From: Nocardia stercoris
GTDB taxonomy: Bacteria; Actinomycetota; Actinomycetes; Mycobacteriales; Mycobacteriaceae
Direction of reading: 5' to 3'
Assembly (NCBI RefSeq): GCF_003696265.1
Contig: NZ_RFFH01000001.1
Span: 62,001-126,000, forward strand
Length of the DNA stretch: 64,000 nt
Under the pieces are notes generated by a model that was not told the DNA's origin, ran no database searches, and was given only the letters and a program-made list of their open reading frames with translations. Shown piece by piece: positions 8,140 to 18,441 of the stretch (its first letter is position 1; each line of letters starts with the position of its first letter). A program made the position numbers and the translations under genes.

Positions 8140-9768
8140 TCAGCGCCAGCTCGGCAGCCACAGGTGGTCGTGCCAGTCCTGCGGCGTGATCGGATTCCCG
8201 TTCAGGATCGGCCACAGATAGACGAAGTTGGCCACCACCACCGCCGTGTACAGGCAGACCAGCATCAGATTGAGCCGCTGCCGTTCGAACCCGGCGGGCA
8301 GGAACCGCAGCCCCTGCTCGGTGCGCAACACCGGACCCGAGCGCAGGATGTCGCCCAGCACCAGCGCAATGCCCATCACCAGGAACGGCGCCATCGGCAC
8401 CGCGTAGAAGTAGTACATCTGCCGGTCCAGGGTCGCGAACCAGGGCAGGAAGCCGGCGCCGTAGCCGACCAGCACCGCCGCGTACCGCCAGTCCGGCCGG
8501 GTGCACGCGCGCCACAGCGCCCACGCCAGCATCGGCAGCGCCAGCCACCAGATCGCCGGCGTGCCGATCAGCATGACCGCCTTCACACAGCTGGACTGGC
8601 CGCAGCCCGCCGACGAGTCGGCGTAGTAGTACAGCATCGGCCGCAGGCCCATCGGCCACGACCACGGCTTCGACTCCCACGGATGGTGGTTGCCGTTGGA
8701 GTTGGTGAGGCTCTCGTGGAAGGCCAGCGTCTCGCCCTGGTAGTGCCACAGTGAGCGCAGCGCGTCCGGCACCCAGGCGAACGGGCCGTCGGTGCCGGGC
8801 GGGTTCTTGCCGGCGAAACTGTTGCCGACCGAGTAGCGGTCGTAGCCGTCCTCGCTGGCGAACCACATCGACCAGCTGGCCAGATAGGTGCCGACCGGGA
8901 TCAGGACCAGCGAGCCCAGCGCGGGAATCGTGTCCCGCCACAGCGCGCCGGCGATCGGCTTTTCCACACCGTAGGCCCGACGGGCGAACACGTCGAACGC
9001 CACCGACATGAGCCCGAAGAAGGCGATGTAATACAGCCCCGACCACTTCGTGCCCAGGGTCAGGCCCAGCAGCAGGCCGGCACCGAACCGCCACCAGCGG
9101 AACCCGAGCCGCGGGCCGTAGGGGCTCAGCCCGATCCGTCCCGCGGCGTCGGCGCGGGCCAGCCGTTCGCGCACCACGTCCCGGTCGACGATCAGGCAGC
9201 CGAAGGCGCCCAGCACGAACAGCGCCTGGAAGATGTCGAGCATCCCGAGCCGGGAGGACACGAACGTCATGCCGTCGCAGATCAGCAGAATGCCGGCCAG
9301 CGCGCCGACCAGGGTGGACCGCGACAGGCGGCGGGTGATCCGGATGGTCAGCAGCACGAGCAGCGTGCCCGACAGCGCGGCGGTGAACCGCCAGCCCAGC
9401 GGGGTGTACCCGAACATCGCCTCGCCCAGCGCGATCATCTGCTTGCCGACCGGGGGGTGCACGATCAGGCCGTACGCCGGGTTGTCCTCGATTCCGCCCC
9501 CGGTCACCACCTGCCAGGCCTGCGGTGCGTAGTGCTTCTCGTCGAACACCGGTGTCCCGCCGTCGGTGGGGGACTGCAGATACCAGAAGCGGTTGAGCGC
9601 GGCGAACCCCGTGAGCATCAGGGTGACCAGCCAGCCGCGCAGCCGATCGGTGGGACCGAAGTCGGGTAGCGGCCGGCGCGGTGCCGGGCTGGTCACCGCG
9701 GGACCCCCGCCGTCCGGCGAGTCCGCCTCGGAGGCGTTCGGTGACGGCGACTGGGAGAGCTGGATCAC
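8140..9768 (-). CDS. pmt: Protein O-mannosyltransferase (GT39)
   Basis: 542 residues, polytopic, orthologous in position and content to M. tuberculosis Rv1002c. It transfers mannose from polyprenyl-phosphate-mannose to Ser/Thr of exported proteins at the outer face of the membrane, coupled to Sec export. After a cytosolic, Pro/Ser-rich N-terminus (1-40) comes a first TM segment (about 46-62). Next is the acidic first-loop motif FDEKHY, whose Asp-Glu pair is the catalytic signature, then many hydrophobic segments. The C-terminal PMT_4TMC-like region carries WESKPWSWP and YYFYAVPMAPF. It starts at GTG 9768 and is divergent from rsmI. Confidence 0.92.
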   Translation of the reverse strand: MIQLSQSPSPNASEADSPDGGGPAVTSPAPRRPLPDFGPTDRLRGWLVTLMLTGFAALNRFWYLQSPTDGGTPVFDEKHYAPQAWQVVTGGGIEDNPAYGLIVHPPVGKQMIALGEAMFGYTPLGWRFTAALSGTLLVLLTIRITRRLSRSTLVGALAGILLICDGMTFVSSRLGMLDIFQALFVLGAFGCLIVDRDVVRERLARADAAGRIGLSPYGPRLGFRWWRFGAGLLLGLTLGTKWSGLYYIAFFGLMSVAFDVFARRAYGVEKPIAGALWRDTIPALGSLVLIPVGTYLASWSMWFASEDGYDRYSVGNSFAGKNPPGTDGPFAWVPDALRSLWHYQGETLAFHESLTNSNGNHHPWESKPWSWPMGLRPMLYYYADSSAGCGQSSCVKAVMLIGTPAIWWLALPMLAWALWRACTRPDWRYAAVLVGYGAGFLPWFATLDRQMYYFYAVPMAPFLVMGIALVLGDILRSGPVLRTEQGLRFLPAGFERQRLNLMLVCLYTAVVVANFVYLWPILNGNPITPQDWHDHLWLPSWR

Positions 9769-9852
9769 GGGCTGAGTCTAGGGCCTACCCCGGAATGTGC
9801 ACCCCGGCTGGGCACTGTGGGAATGTTGTGAGATGGCGTCCGAGGGTGAGCG

Positions 9853-10707
9853 ATGAACGAAACAGCGGGCAAGCTGGTGCTCGCCGCGACCCCGCTGGGC
9901 GAGATCGGCGATGCCTCCCGACGGTTGCGGGACGCGCTGGCCACGGCGGAAATCGTTGCCGCGGAAGATACTCGCCGCACCCGGTCGCTGGCCAAGGCGC
10001 TGGAGGTGGAGATCACCGGACGAGTGGTCAGCTTCTACGACCATGTGGAGACCGCGCGGATCCCGATGCTGCTCGACGAGATCGAGGCCGGCCGCACCGT
10101 GCTGTTGGTGACCGATGCGGGGATGCCGTCGGTCAGTGACCCGGGATACCGGATGGTCGCCGCGTGCGTGGAACGCGGACTGCCGATCACCTGCCTGCCG
10201 GGCCCGTCGGCGGTGACCACCGCGCTGGCGCTGTCCGGGCTGCCGATGGAGCGGTTCTGTTTCGACGGGTTCGCGCCGCGCAAGGGCGGTCAGCGGCGGG
10301 AATGGTTGCGGACCCTGGCGGCCGAGCCGCGGGCCGTGGTGTTCTTCGAGGCGCCGCATCGGCTGGCGGACTGCCTGGCCGACGCGGTCGCGGTGCTGGG
10401 CGCGGATCGGCGGGCGGCGGTGTGCCGGGAACTGACCAAGACCTATGAGGAAGTCGTGCGCGGGACGCTAGGCGAGCTCGCGGAGTGGGCGGTCGAGGGC
10501 GCGCGCGGGGAGATCAGCGTGGTGCTGGCGGGGGCCGAGCCGGTGTCGGCGGACCCGGCGGATCTGGTCGGCCGGGTCGAGGAGCTGGTTGCGGCGGGTG
10601 ATCGGCTCAAGGACGCGTGTGCGCAGGTCGCCGCGGAGTCGGGTGCGTCGCGACGGGAGTTGTACGACGCGGTCCTCGCCGCGCGCAACGAGGGTGGGCC
10701 GGAGTAG
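9853..10707 (+). CDS. rsmI: 16S rRNA 2'-O-ribose C1402 methyltransferase
   Basis: 284 residues. It is an SAM-dependent tetrapyrrole-methylase-fold enzyme that 2'-O-methylates C1402 of 16S rRNA in the decoding centre. Family features visible are the N-terminal LVLAATPLGEIGDASRRL, AAEDTRRTRSL, the TDAGMPSVSDPGY SAM-pocket loop, CLPGPSAVTTALALSG, and FFEAPHRL near residue 165. The N-terminal motif reads ATPLGEIGD rather than the usual ATPIGNLGD, a mild variation. The position next to pmt and metG matches the mycobacterial order (Rv1003). Confidence 0.95.
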   Translation: MNETAGKLVLAATPLGEIGDASRRLRDALATAEIVAAEDTRRTRSLAKALEVEITGRVVSFYDHVETARIPMLLDEIEAGRTVLLVTDAGMPSVSDPGYRMVAACVERGLPITCLPGPSAVTTALALSGLPMERFCFDGFAPRKGGQRREWLRTLAAEPRAVVFFEAPHRLADCLADAVAVLGADRRAAVCRELTKTYEEVVRGTLGELAEWAVEGARGEISVVLAGAEPVSADPADLVGRVEELVAAGDRLKDACAQVAAESGASRRELYDAVLAARNEGGPE

Positions 10708-10722
10708 GTAGGCCGTCGTGAA

Positions 10723-10761
10723 CGACAGCGGCCCGTGTCATCAGGACACGGGCCGCTGTCG
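10723..10761. terminator. Bidirectional hairpin terminator, rsmI/metG
   Basis: A perfect 17-bp stem (10723-10739 paired with 10745-10761, left arm CGACAGCGGCCCGTGTC) with a 5-base loop lies between two convergent genes. It ends 8 bases before the metG stop. No U-tract follows, which is common for actinobacterial terminators. Confidence 0.85.
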
Positions 10762-10769
10762 GTCGTAGG

Positions 10770-12311
10770 TCAGCTCTTCGGCTCGACAAACTTCGGGAAC
10801 ACCACCTCGGGCTCCGGCAGCGAGGTGCCCCCCGCGATCGGGGTGGCGATGTCGGCGAAGCCGCGGCCGGACTGGCCGAGCAGGTCGAGGATGCGGCCCG
10901 CGGCGCCCGGCATCACCGGCTGCACCAGGATCGACACGATCCGCAGCACCTCGAGCGTCACGTACAGCACCGTGCCTTCGCGCTCGGTCTCGCCGGCCTT
11001 GGCCAGCGCCCACGGCGCCTGCGCGGAGAAGTACTTGTTGGTCTCGCCGAGCGTCAGCCAGATCGCTTCCAGCGCCAAATGCGGCTGCTGGGCGTCGAAT
11101 TCGGTGCGGCAGCGTTCCAGCAGGCCGTTCGCGCGATCCAGCAGTTCGCGGTCGTCGGCGGTGAACTCGCCGGGAACCGGTACGGCGGAAGCGAAGTCGC
11201 GTGCCACCATCTTCAGGCTGCGCTGCACCAGGTTGCCGTACTCGTTGGCGAGGTCGGCGTTGATCCGGCCCACGATCGCGTCGTGGCTGTAGGAACCGTC
11301 CTGGCCGTAGGAGATCTCACGCAGCAGGAAGAAGCGCACCGCGTCCAGGCCGTACTGTTCGACCAGGTCCAGCGGAGACACGGTGTTGCCCACCGACTTC
11401 GACATCTTCTCGCCCTTGTTGAACAAGAAGCCGTGCACGAATACCCGTTTCGGCAGTTCGATACCGGCCGACATCAGGAACGCGGGCCAGTACACGGTGT
11501 GGAACCGGGTGATGTCCTTGCCGATGATGTGCACGTCGGCGGGCCACAGCTTGCGGAACCGCTCCGAGTCGGTGTCGGGGAAGCCGGCGCCGGTGAGGTA
11601 GTTGGTGAGCGCGTCCACCCACACGTACATCACGTGCTCGGGGTGGCCGGGGACCGGGACACCCCAGTCGAAGGTGGTCCGCGAGATCGACAGATCCTTC
11701 AGCCCCGCCTTGACGTAGCTGACGATCTCGTTGCGCCGGGTGGCGGGCAGGATGAAGTCGGGCTGCGTCTCGTACAGCTCCAGCAGCCGGTCCTGGTATT
11801 TGGACAGCCGGAAGAAGAAGTTCGACTCCTCGGTCCACTCCACCGGCGTCTTGGTCTCGGTGGAGATGCGGGTGCCGTCCGCGAGGACCGTGGTCTCCTC
11901 GTCGGTGTAGAACGCCTCGTCGCGCACCGAGTACCAGCCGGAGTAGGTGTCGAGATAGATGTCGCCGGCCTCGGTCATCCGCTCCCAGAGCGCGATCGAC
12001 GCGGCGTGATGGTCCTCGTCGGTGGTGCGGATGAACCGGTCGTAGGAGATGTCGAGCGCCTTGTCCATGCGCTCGAAGACATCGGAGTTGCCCCGCGCGT
12101 ACTCCTGCTCGGGGACGCCGGCCGCCTTGGCGGCCTGCTGCACCTTCTGGCCGTGCTCGTCGGTGCCGGTCATGAAGTACACGTCGAAGTCGTCGAGCCG
12201 CTTGAACCGGGCCAGCGCGTCGGTGGAGATGTATTCGTACGCATGCCCGATGTGCGGCGCGCCGTTCGGATAGGCAATGGCCGTGGTGATGTAGAAGCTG
12301 CGCTCGCTCAT
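10770..12311 (-). CDS. metG: Methionyl-tRNA synthetase
   Basis: 513 residues. This class I synthetase charges tRNA-Met with methionine. HIGH appears as PHIGHAYEYI near residue 19 and KMSKS as GEKMSKSVGN near residue 303. The catalytic domain with its connective peptide is followed by the helical anticodon-binding domain. Length and lack of a C-terminal dimerisation extension match the mycobacterial enzyme (about 519 residues). ATG 12311 has no clear Shine-Dalgarno. A TANNNT element on the minus strand (12326-12321) would place the transcript start within a few bases of the ATG, so the mRNA may be leaderless or nearly so. It is divergent from tatD. Confidence 0.97.
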   Translation of the reverse strand: MSERSFYITTAIAYPNGAPHIGHAYEYISTDALARFKRLDDFDVYFMTGTDEHGQKVQQAAKAAGVPEQEYARGNSDVFERMDKALDISYDRFIRTTDEDHHAASIALWERMTEAGDIYLDTYSGWYSVRDEAFYTDEETTVLADGTRISTETKTPVEWTEESNFFFRLSKYQDRLLELYETQPDFILPATRRNEIVSYVKAGLKDLSISRTTFDWGVPVPGHPEHVMYVWVDALTNYLTGAGFPDTDSERFRKLWPADVHIIGKDITRFHTVYWPAFLMSAGIELPKRVFVHGFLFNKGEKMSKSVGNTVSPLDLVEQYGLDAVRFFLLREISYGQDGSYSHDAIVGRINADLANEYGNLVQRSLKMVARDFASAVPVPGEFTADDRELLDRANGLLERCRTEFDAQQPHLALEAIWLTLGETNKYFSAQAPWALAKAGETEREGTVLYVTLEVLRIVSILVQPVMPGAAGRILDLLGQSGRGFADIATPIAGGTSLPEPEVVFPKFVEPKS

Positions 12312-12368
12312 GGTCCCACTACTCTAATCTGCGGTACCTTGCCCGCTCACGCCATATCCAGGGGAGTC

Positions 12369-13196
12369 ATGCCGACCAACCGTCCCGCGCCGCCCGCGCC
12401 CGAACCGCTGTCCCCGCTGGTCGACGCGCACACCCATGTGGACGCCTGCGGTGCCACCGATCCGGAGTCCGTGCGGGCCTTGGTCGATCGTGCGGCGGCG
12501 GTGGGTGTGGGCCGCATCGTCACGGTCGCCGACGATCTGGTGGCCGCCCGGTTCGCGGTCGAGGCCGCGCACTGGGACGAGCGGGTGTACGCCGCGGTCG
12601 CCCTGCACCCGACCCGCGCGAACGCGCTCGACGACGCCGCCCGTACCGAGCTGGAGAAGCTGGCCGCCGATCCGCGGGTGGTCGCGGTCGGCGAGACGGG
12701 CCTGGACTACTACTGGCCCGGCAAGCTCGACGGCTGTGCGACGGTCGAGGAGCAGGTCGAGGGTTTCCGCTGGCACATCGACCTGGCCAAGCGCCTGCGC
12801 AAGCCGCTCATGATCCACAACCGGGAGGCCGATCACGACCTGCTCGCCGTGCTGCTGGACGAGGGCGCGCCGGACACGGTGATCTTCCACTGCTTCTCCT
12901 CGGACGCGAACATGGCGCTGGCCTGCGTGGCCGAGGGCTATGTGCTCAGTTTCTCGGGGACGGTCAGCTTCAAGAACGCGATCGAGTTGCGGGAGGCGGC
13001 GAAGCTGGTGCCGGCCGGGCAGATCCTGGTGGAAACCGACGCGCCCTATCTGACCCCGCACCCGTATCGGGGCGCGCCCAACGAGTCGTACTGCCTGCCC
13101 TATACCGTGCGCGCGCTGGCGGAGATCCGCGGTGAGGATCCGGCGGAGCTGGCGGCGACGGTGACGGCGAACGCGGAACGGATCTACGGTATCTAG
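12369..13196 (+). CDS. tatD: TatD-family metal-dependent deoxyribonuclease
   Basis: 275 residues, TIM-barrel amidohydrolase fold. Metal-ligand motifs are present: HTHVD near the N-terminus, GETGLDYYW, IHNREADHD, FHCFSS and VETDAPYL. TatD proteins are Mg2+-dependent 3'-5' DNases linked to DNA repair and DNA fragmentation. ATG 12369 is preceded by AGGGGAG. An in-frame open stretch extends far upstream across metG on the other strand but has no homology. The gene lies between metG and rpfB as in M. tuberculosis (Rv1008). Confidence 0.95.
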   Translation: MPTNRPAPPAPEPLSPLVDAHTHVDACGATDPESVRALVDRAAAVGVGRIVTVADDLVAARFAVEAAHWDERVYAAVALHPTRANALDDAARTELEKLAADPRVVAVGETGLDYYWPGKLDGCATVEEQVEGFRWHIDLAKRLRKPLMIHNREADHDLLAVLLDEGAPDTVIFHCFSSDANMALACVAEGYVLSFSGTVSFKNAIELREAAKLVPAGQILVETDAPYLTPHPYRGAPNESYCLPYTVRALAEIRGEDPAELAATVTANAERIYGI

Positions 13197-13387
13197 CGCC
13201 GATCGACACCGGAATCGCTTGGTAGATGCGGTAATCCGTCGAGTGTGGCCGATATTCGACAATGGCGTCCGAGTGCGCGCCCAGTGTTCCTTCACTATGC
13301 TCACCTCGACGTTGTCCCCGGCCGACTCGAGATGTGTTCGTTATGCGTAAACCCGCTGCTGTGCGGTCTGCTGTTGTCAGCGCCTGA

Positions 13388-14554
<1,167 letters not shown>

Positions 14555-14561
14555 GACGAGA

Positions 14562-14590
14562 ACAGCCGGACCCCAACGGGATCCGGCTGT
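14562..14590. terminator. Hairpin terminator between convergent rpfB and SDR gene
   Basis: ACAGCCGGA (14562-14570) pairs with TCCGGCTGT (14582-14590). The interior can add three more C-G pairs around an AAC loop after one mismatch. It begins 8 bases after the rpfB stop and lies between convergent genes. Confidence 0.7.
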
Positions 14591-14619
14591 CGATCGGTCG
14601 CGGCGGATCGCCGCGGTCG

Positions 14620-15384
14620 TCACATCAGAGCGCCGCCGTCGACCCGCAATTCGGTGCCGGTCATGTACTTGCCGTCCTCGGAGGCGACCATGGCCACGAC
14701 GCCCGCGATATCGGCCGGGGTGCCCAGGGCGCCACCGTTCAGGCGGCCCGAGAGCCGGCTGAACAGATCCCAGTCCGCGTTCTCCGGCACGTCCAGCTGG
14801 GTGGTGATGCCGGAGGTGATGCCGCCGGGCACGATATTGACCGCGCGCAGCCCCTGCTTCACGTATTCCAGTGCCAGCGAATGGGTCATGGCGTTGATAC
14901 CGCCCTTGGTCGCGGAGTACGCGGCCATGTACGGGTGGGACAGGAACGCCGAGGTGGAGGAGAAGTTGACGATCACCGGGGTCTCGGACTCCAGCAGGGT
15001 CGGCAGCGATTCCCGGATCATGAGGAAGGTGCCGGTCAGGTTGATGCCGATGATCCGGTTCCAGTCGGCCAGGCTCATCTCGTGGGTGCGCGCGGTCTTC
15101 ATGATGCCGGCCGCGTTGACCAGAACGTCCAGGCCGCCGAGGTATTCGCGGGCGGCGGTGAGGGCGGCGGCCACCGAGGTCTCGTCGGAGATGTCGACGA
15201 CGACCGTGCTGAGCCGGTCGGCGTGGTCTCCCGCGGCGGCGACGGTTTCCTTCAGACCGGCCTCGACGATGTCGGCGGCCACGACCCGGGCGCCTTCCGC
15301 GAGCATGCGGAGCACGATGCCCTGGCCGATGCCCGAGCCTGCCCCGGTGACGATGACCCGCCGCCCGTCGTGTCGTTGCTGCAT
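14620..15384 (-). CDS. SDR-family NAD(P)-dependent oxidoreductase
   Basis: 254 residues, classical short-chain dehydrogenase. It shows the cofactor loop TGAGSGIGQG, an Asp after the second strand (VVAADIV) that tends to favour NAD(H), NAAG, the catalytic Ser of FSSTSAF, and YSATKGG with the Tyr-x3-Lys pair. C-terminal GTELRVDGG is typical. The substrate cannot be predicted. ATG 15384 is preceded by GAGGCGGG. It interrupts the rpfB-rsmA-ispE order of mycobacteria together with the neighbouring lipase gene, from which it diverges across a 192-base gap. Confidence 0.88.
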   Translation of the reverse strand: MQQRHDGRRVIVTGAGSGIGQGIVLRMLAEGARVVAADIVEAGLKETVAAAGDHADRLSTVVVDISDETSVAAALTAAREYLGGLDVLVNAAGIMKTARTHEMSLADWNRIIGINLTGTFLMIRESLPTLLESETPVIVNFSSTSAFLSHPYMAAYSATKGGINAMTHSLALEYVKQGLRAVNIVPGGITSGITTQLDVPENADWDLFSRLSGRLNGGALGTPADIAGVVAMVASEDGKYMTGTELRVDGGALM

Positions 15385-15576
15385 GTGACCCGCCTCTCAT
15401 TGGTTCCGGAGACTCGAAAGTAGAACAGGTTACAAAAGATTGCAACGGTGGTTCCGGCCGAGTTCGCCCCGACGGTCTCGGGCTTGCTACACCGAACACC
15501 AATACGGCGGAAACTACTCTTTCCCGCCGCATACTTGACGGATTCCACACGCCTCGTGACTGATCGGAGAGTCGAG

Positions 15577-16761
15577 ATGCGTTCGCTACGCAGGCGTCGA
15601 AACCTGGGGGCCGCCGCGCTCCTGGCCAGTGCCGCGGTCCTGGCAGCGGCCGGAACAGTAACGGCCGCACCGATTCCCGACGGCGCCGGCGCGCCCGGCA
15701 CGGTCATCGCCAGCACCGCCGAACCCGACGGCTGGCACACCGTCTCCGGTGGCGAACGAATCGACTACTGGACCCGCAATTCCGACGGTTCCGCCGTGCC
15801 CGCCAGCGGCGCGCTGGTCGTGCCGCCCGGGCCCGCGCCCGCCGGCGGCTGGCCGATCCTGGCCTGGGACCACGGCACCTCCGGATTCGGGCCCGGCTGC
15901 GGCGGGCAGGCCGACCCGGCCAAGATGCCGTTCGAAAGCGAAGCCGTCCGCGGCGACGAGATGTTCCGCTACTTCCTCGCCCACGGATTCGCGGTGCTCG
16001 CACCGGACTACATCGGCCTCGGCGACTACGCGACCGGCCCGCACCCCTACCTCGAGATCCGCAGCGAGGGCACGGCCACCATCGACCTGGTGCGCGCCGC
16101 GCGCCTGCTGCACCCGGAACTGTCCCGGACCTGGGCCGTCATGGGACAGTCCCAGGGCGGGCAGGTGGCGTTGGCTACCTCGTGGGTGCAGCGCACCGAC
16201 GCACCCGAGCTCGACTTCCGCGGCACGGTCACGATCGACCCGGAATCCCACTTCGACGTGCTGCTGCCGGCGCTCGGTGGGCCGGACTTCCACGTCAACA
16301 TCAGTGACGGGGTGACCGTCTTCACCGCCGGCGCGCTCGCCGGGTTGCGGGCCACGCACCCGGAACTCGACCTCGACAGCTATCTGAGCCCGACCGGGCG
16401 GGCCGTGCTCGACGACGTGGGCGGGCTGTGCCTGGACGGGATGGCCACCCGGGTAGCCGGTCTCGACGTGGGCCAACTGCTGTCGAAGCCGTTGTCCGAC
16501 CCGGCTTTCCGTGCCGCGCTGACCGAATACGCCGCCGTTCCGGTCACGGGCTACGACGCGCCGATCCTGGAACTGGCCAACCTCGCGGACGTCACCGTGC
16601 CCTCGCCGCTGCACCTGGTGCTGGCCGGTCAGCTGGCGACCGGGGGCAACGATTTCCGGCTCGTGACCGGGACGGGTGAGCATGTGCACCTGTCGCCCGA
16701 GATGTGGGCCGCCATCGACGAGTGGACCGCTCGGGTGCTGTCCACACCCCCGGTTTCGTGA
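15577..16761 (+). CDS. Secreted lipase/esterase, alpha/beta hydrolase
   Basis: 394 residues. A signal peptide with a twin-arginine-like basic start (MRSLRRRRNLG), a hydrophobic core and a TAAPIP cleavage region leads it to export. The hydrolase core has an AWDHGTSG oxyanion-hole region and the nucleophile elbow GQSQGG (catalytic Ser). An Asp after LANLADVTVP and a late His (GEHVHLSPE) are triad candidates. It resembles the secretory lipase (LIP) family that cleaves acylglycerols. ATG 15577 is preceded by CGGAGAG; the open frame upstream lacks signal-peptide character. Two Cys (around CGGQADP and GLCLDG) could form a disulfide. Confidence 0.82.
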   Translation: MRSLRRRRNLGAAALLASAAVLAAAGTVTAAPIPDGAGAPGTVIASTAEPDGWHTVSGGERIDYWTRNSDGSAVPASGALVVPPGPAPAGGWPILAWDHGTSGFGPGCGGQADPAKMPFESEAVRGDEMFRYFLAHGFAVLAPDYIGLGDYATGPHPYLEIRSEGTATIDLVRAARLLHPELSRTWAVMGQSQGGQVALATSWVQRTDAPELDFRGTVTIDPESHFDVLLPALGGPDFHVNISDGVTVFTAGALAGLRATHPELDLDSYLSPTGRAVLDDVGGLCLDGMATRVAGLDVGQLLSKPLSDPAFRAALTEYAAVPVTGYDAPILELANLADVTVPSPLHLVLAGQLATGGNDFRLVTGTGEHVHLSPEMWAAIDEWTARVLSTPPVS

Positions 16762-16818
16762 GGCGCGGGACCGGTCCGGTGTGACAGCCGTTCGAGCGCA
16801 GGCCTTAAGCTGACGGGC

Positions 16819-17700
16819 GTGTCCGAATCTGTTGTCGCTGGTAGAGGCCAGGCTGCGTTGCTGGGACCGGCCGAAGTGCGGGTGCTGGCGGAACGTTTCG
16901 GCGTGCGGCCGACCAAGCAGCTCGGCCAGAACTTCGTGCACGACGCGAACACCGTCCGGCGGATCGTGGCGGCCGCCGGTGTCGGGCGCGACGACGTGGT
17001 GCTCGAGGTCGGCCCCGGCCTGGGCTCGCTGACCCTCGCGCTGCTCGATGTCGTCGACTCGGTGGTGGCGGTCGAGATCGACCCGAATCTGGCTGCCCAC
17101 CTGCCGGATACGGTCGCCGACCGGGCACCGGAACTCGCGGACCGGCTCACCGTGGTCGGCGCCGACGCGCTGCGGGTGCGGGCCGCCGACCTGCCCGCGA
17201 GGCCGACCGCGCTGGTTGCGAACCTGCCCTACAACGTGGCGGTCCCGGTGCTGCTGCACCTGCTCGCCGAACTCCCGTCCATCCGTACCACGCTGGTGAT
17301 GGTGCAGGCCGAGGTCGCCGACCGGCTCTCGGCCACCCCGGGCGGGCGGATCTACGGTGTGCCGAGCGTGAAGGCCGGCTACTTCGGCGCGGTCAAACGC
17401 GCGGGATCCATCGGCCGCCAGGTCTTCTGGCCCGCCCCGCAGATCGAGTCCGGTCTGGTGCGCATCGACAGGTTCGCCGAATCACCGTGGCCCGCTACGG
17501 AAGAGCACCGGCGGCGCGTGTTCGAGGTGGTGGACGCGGCGTTCGCGCAGCGCCGAAAGACGTTGCGCGCCGCGCTCTCCGGGTGGGCGGGGTCGGCTGC
17601 TGAGGCCGAACGACGTCTTCGGCTGGCGGGGATCGATCCGGCTGCGCGGGGGGAGACGCTGGATACCGCGGCCTTTGTGCGGCTGGCCGAAACCGACTGA
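16819..17700 (+). CDS. rsmA: 16S rRNA dimethyladenosine transferase (KsgA)
   Basis: 293 residues. It dimethylates A1518 and A1519 of 16S rRNA using SAM. Motifs: [21 protein letters not shown] (SAM loop), VAVEID, and the NLPY catalytic motif (VANLPYNV). The C-terminal helical domain carries [12 protein letters not shown]. The start is GTG 16819; TAAGCT at 16806-16811 fits a -10 box at the right distance for a leaderless start, and no Shine-Dalgarno is seen. The rpfB-ksgA-ispE order of M. tuberculosis is retained, but an SDR-lipase pair splits rpfB from rsmA and a copper operon splits rsmA from ispE. Confidence 0.96.
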   Translation: MSESVVAGRGQAALLGPAEVRVLAERFGVRPTKQLGQNFVHDANTVRRIVAAAGVGRDDVVLEVGPGLGSLTLALLDVVDSVVAVEIDPNLAAHLPDTVADRAPELADRLTVVGADALRVRAADLPARPTALVANLPYNVAVPVLLHLLAELPSIRTTLVMVQAEVADRLSATPGGRIYGVPSVKAGYFGAVKRAGSIGRQVFWPAPQIESGLVRIDRFAESPWPATEEHRRRVFEVVDAAFAQRRKTLRAALSGWAGSAAEAERRLRLAGIDPAARGETLDTAAFVRLAETD

Positions 17701-17756
17701 CGCGCAACACTATCGGCCCGAGATCTAGTGCATCGAACCTGCCGGTTCGGGCGGGT

Positions 17757-18344
17757 CTACGTCAAGGCGTACGACAGTAGGGTGGCGGCGCCGCCCGGGT
17801 CCTGGCGGAGGGAATAGCCGAACCAGACGCCCGGGGCGACTTCGCGGATCTCGTCGACGATCTGGGGGGCCGTGATGGGGGTGTAGTCGATGATCCAGGC
17901 CGGCTGCCGGTCGCGGAGGGAGGCGCCGCGGTGGATCAGGCCGGGCCAGCCTTCGATGCCCAAGGGTGTGAGGCGGTTGACCAAGGTGCCGCCGTCGGGC
18001 CCGGTCCTGAAGGTCTTGCCGATCCACAACAGCGGCGCCCACCACTGCATGTCGGCGGGGCTGATCACCCAGCCACTGGTGGCGCCGGCGGGCACGTCGC
18101 CGACGGGCGCGTCGCGGTAGAGGGTGGCCTGCTGGTCGGGGGTGCAGTGGAAGCGCAGTGCATCCAGGGTCGCGGCGGGGTTGTCGGCCGTGATCACGCA
18201 ACCTCCGCCGAGGTCGGAGTCGGCGTGGACGAGCGGGGTGCAGGACATTGCCGGGCCGAGGGCGGCCAGGGCGGCGACGGCGGCGCCCAGGACGCGGAGC
18301 CGGCGGACGAGGGTTCCGGTGAATTCAGCACGATGTGTGTCCAT
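17757..18344 (-). CDS. Exported protein of unknown function
   Basis: 195 residues. It has a basic N-terminus (MDTHRAEFTGTLVRRLRV), an Ala/Leu-rich hydrophobic core and a likely signal peptidase site near PLVHAD. A cysteine in AMSC lies near the core, but the site lacks the usual Leu of a lipobox, so I do not call a lipoprotein. The mature part contains GWVISPADMQWW, GGTLVNRLTPLGIEGWPG and DYTPITAPQIVDEIREVAPGVWFGYS; the family is not recognised. ATG 18344 is chosen over TTG 18356 because TTGGAGG lies 6 bases before the ATG. The gene is convergent with rsmA. Confidence 0.65.
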   Translation of the reverse strand: MDTHRAEFTGTLVRRLRVLGAAVAALAALGPAMSCTPLVHADSDLGGGCVITADNPAATLDALRFHCTPDQQATLYRDAPVGDVPAGATSGWVISPADMQWWAPLLWIGKTFRTGPDGGTLVNRLTPLGIEGWPGLIHRGASLRDRQPAWIIDYTPITAPQIVDEIREVAPGVWFGYSLRQDPGGAATLLSYALT

Positions 18345-18441
18345 CGCTGCCTCCAACCTGGGGACGGGTTAGGGCCCATCTCCAGGCTAGTTTGCTGAGA
18401 GGTTGCTATGTTGTGCCTTCGTTGAATTTATGCGGACCGGC

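Noticed and set aside
17757..18344. Lipoprotein call for the exported protein
   Set aside because: The residues before the cysteine (AMSC) do not fit the lipobox well; ordinary signal peptidase cleavage near VHAD is more likely.
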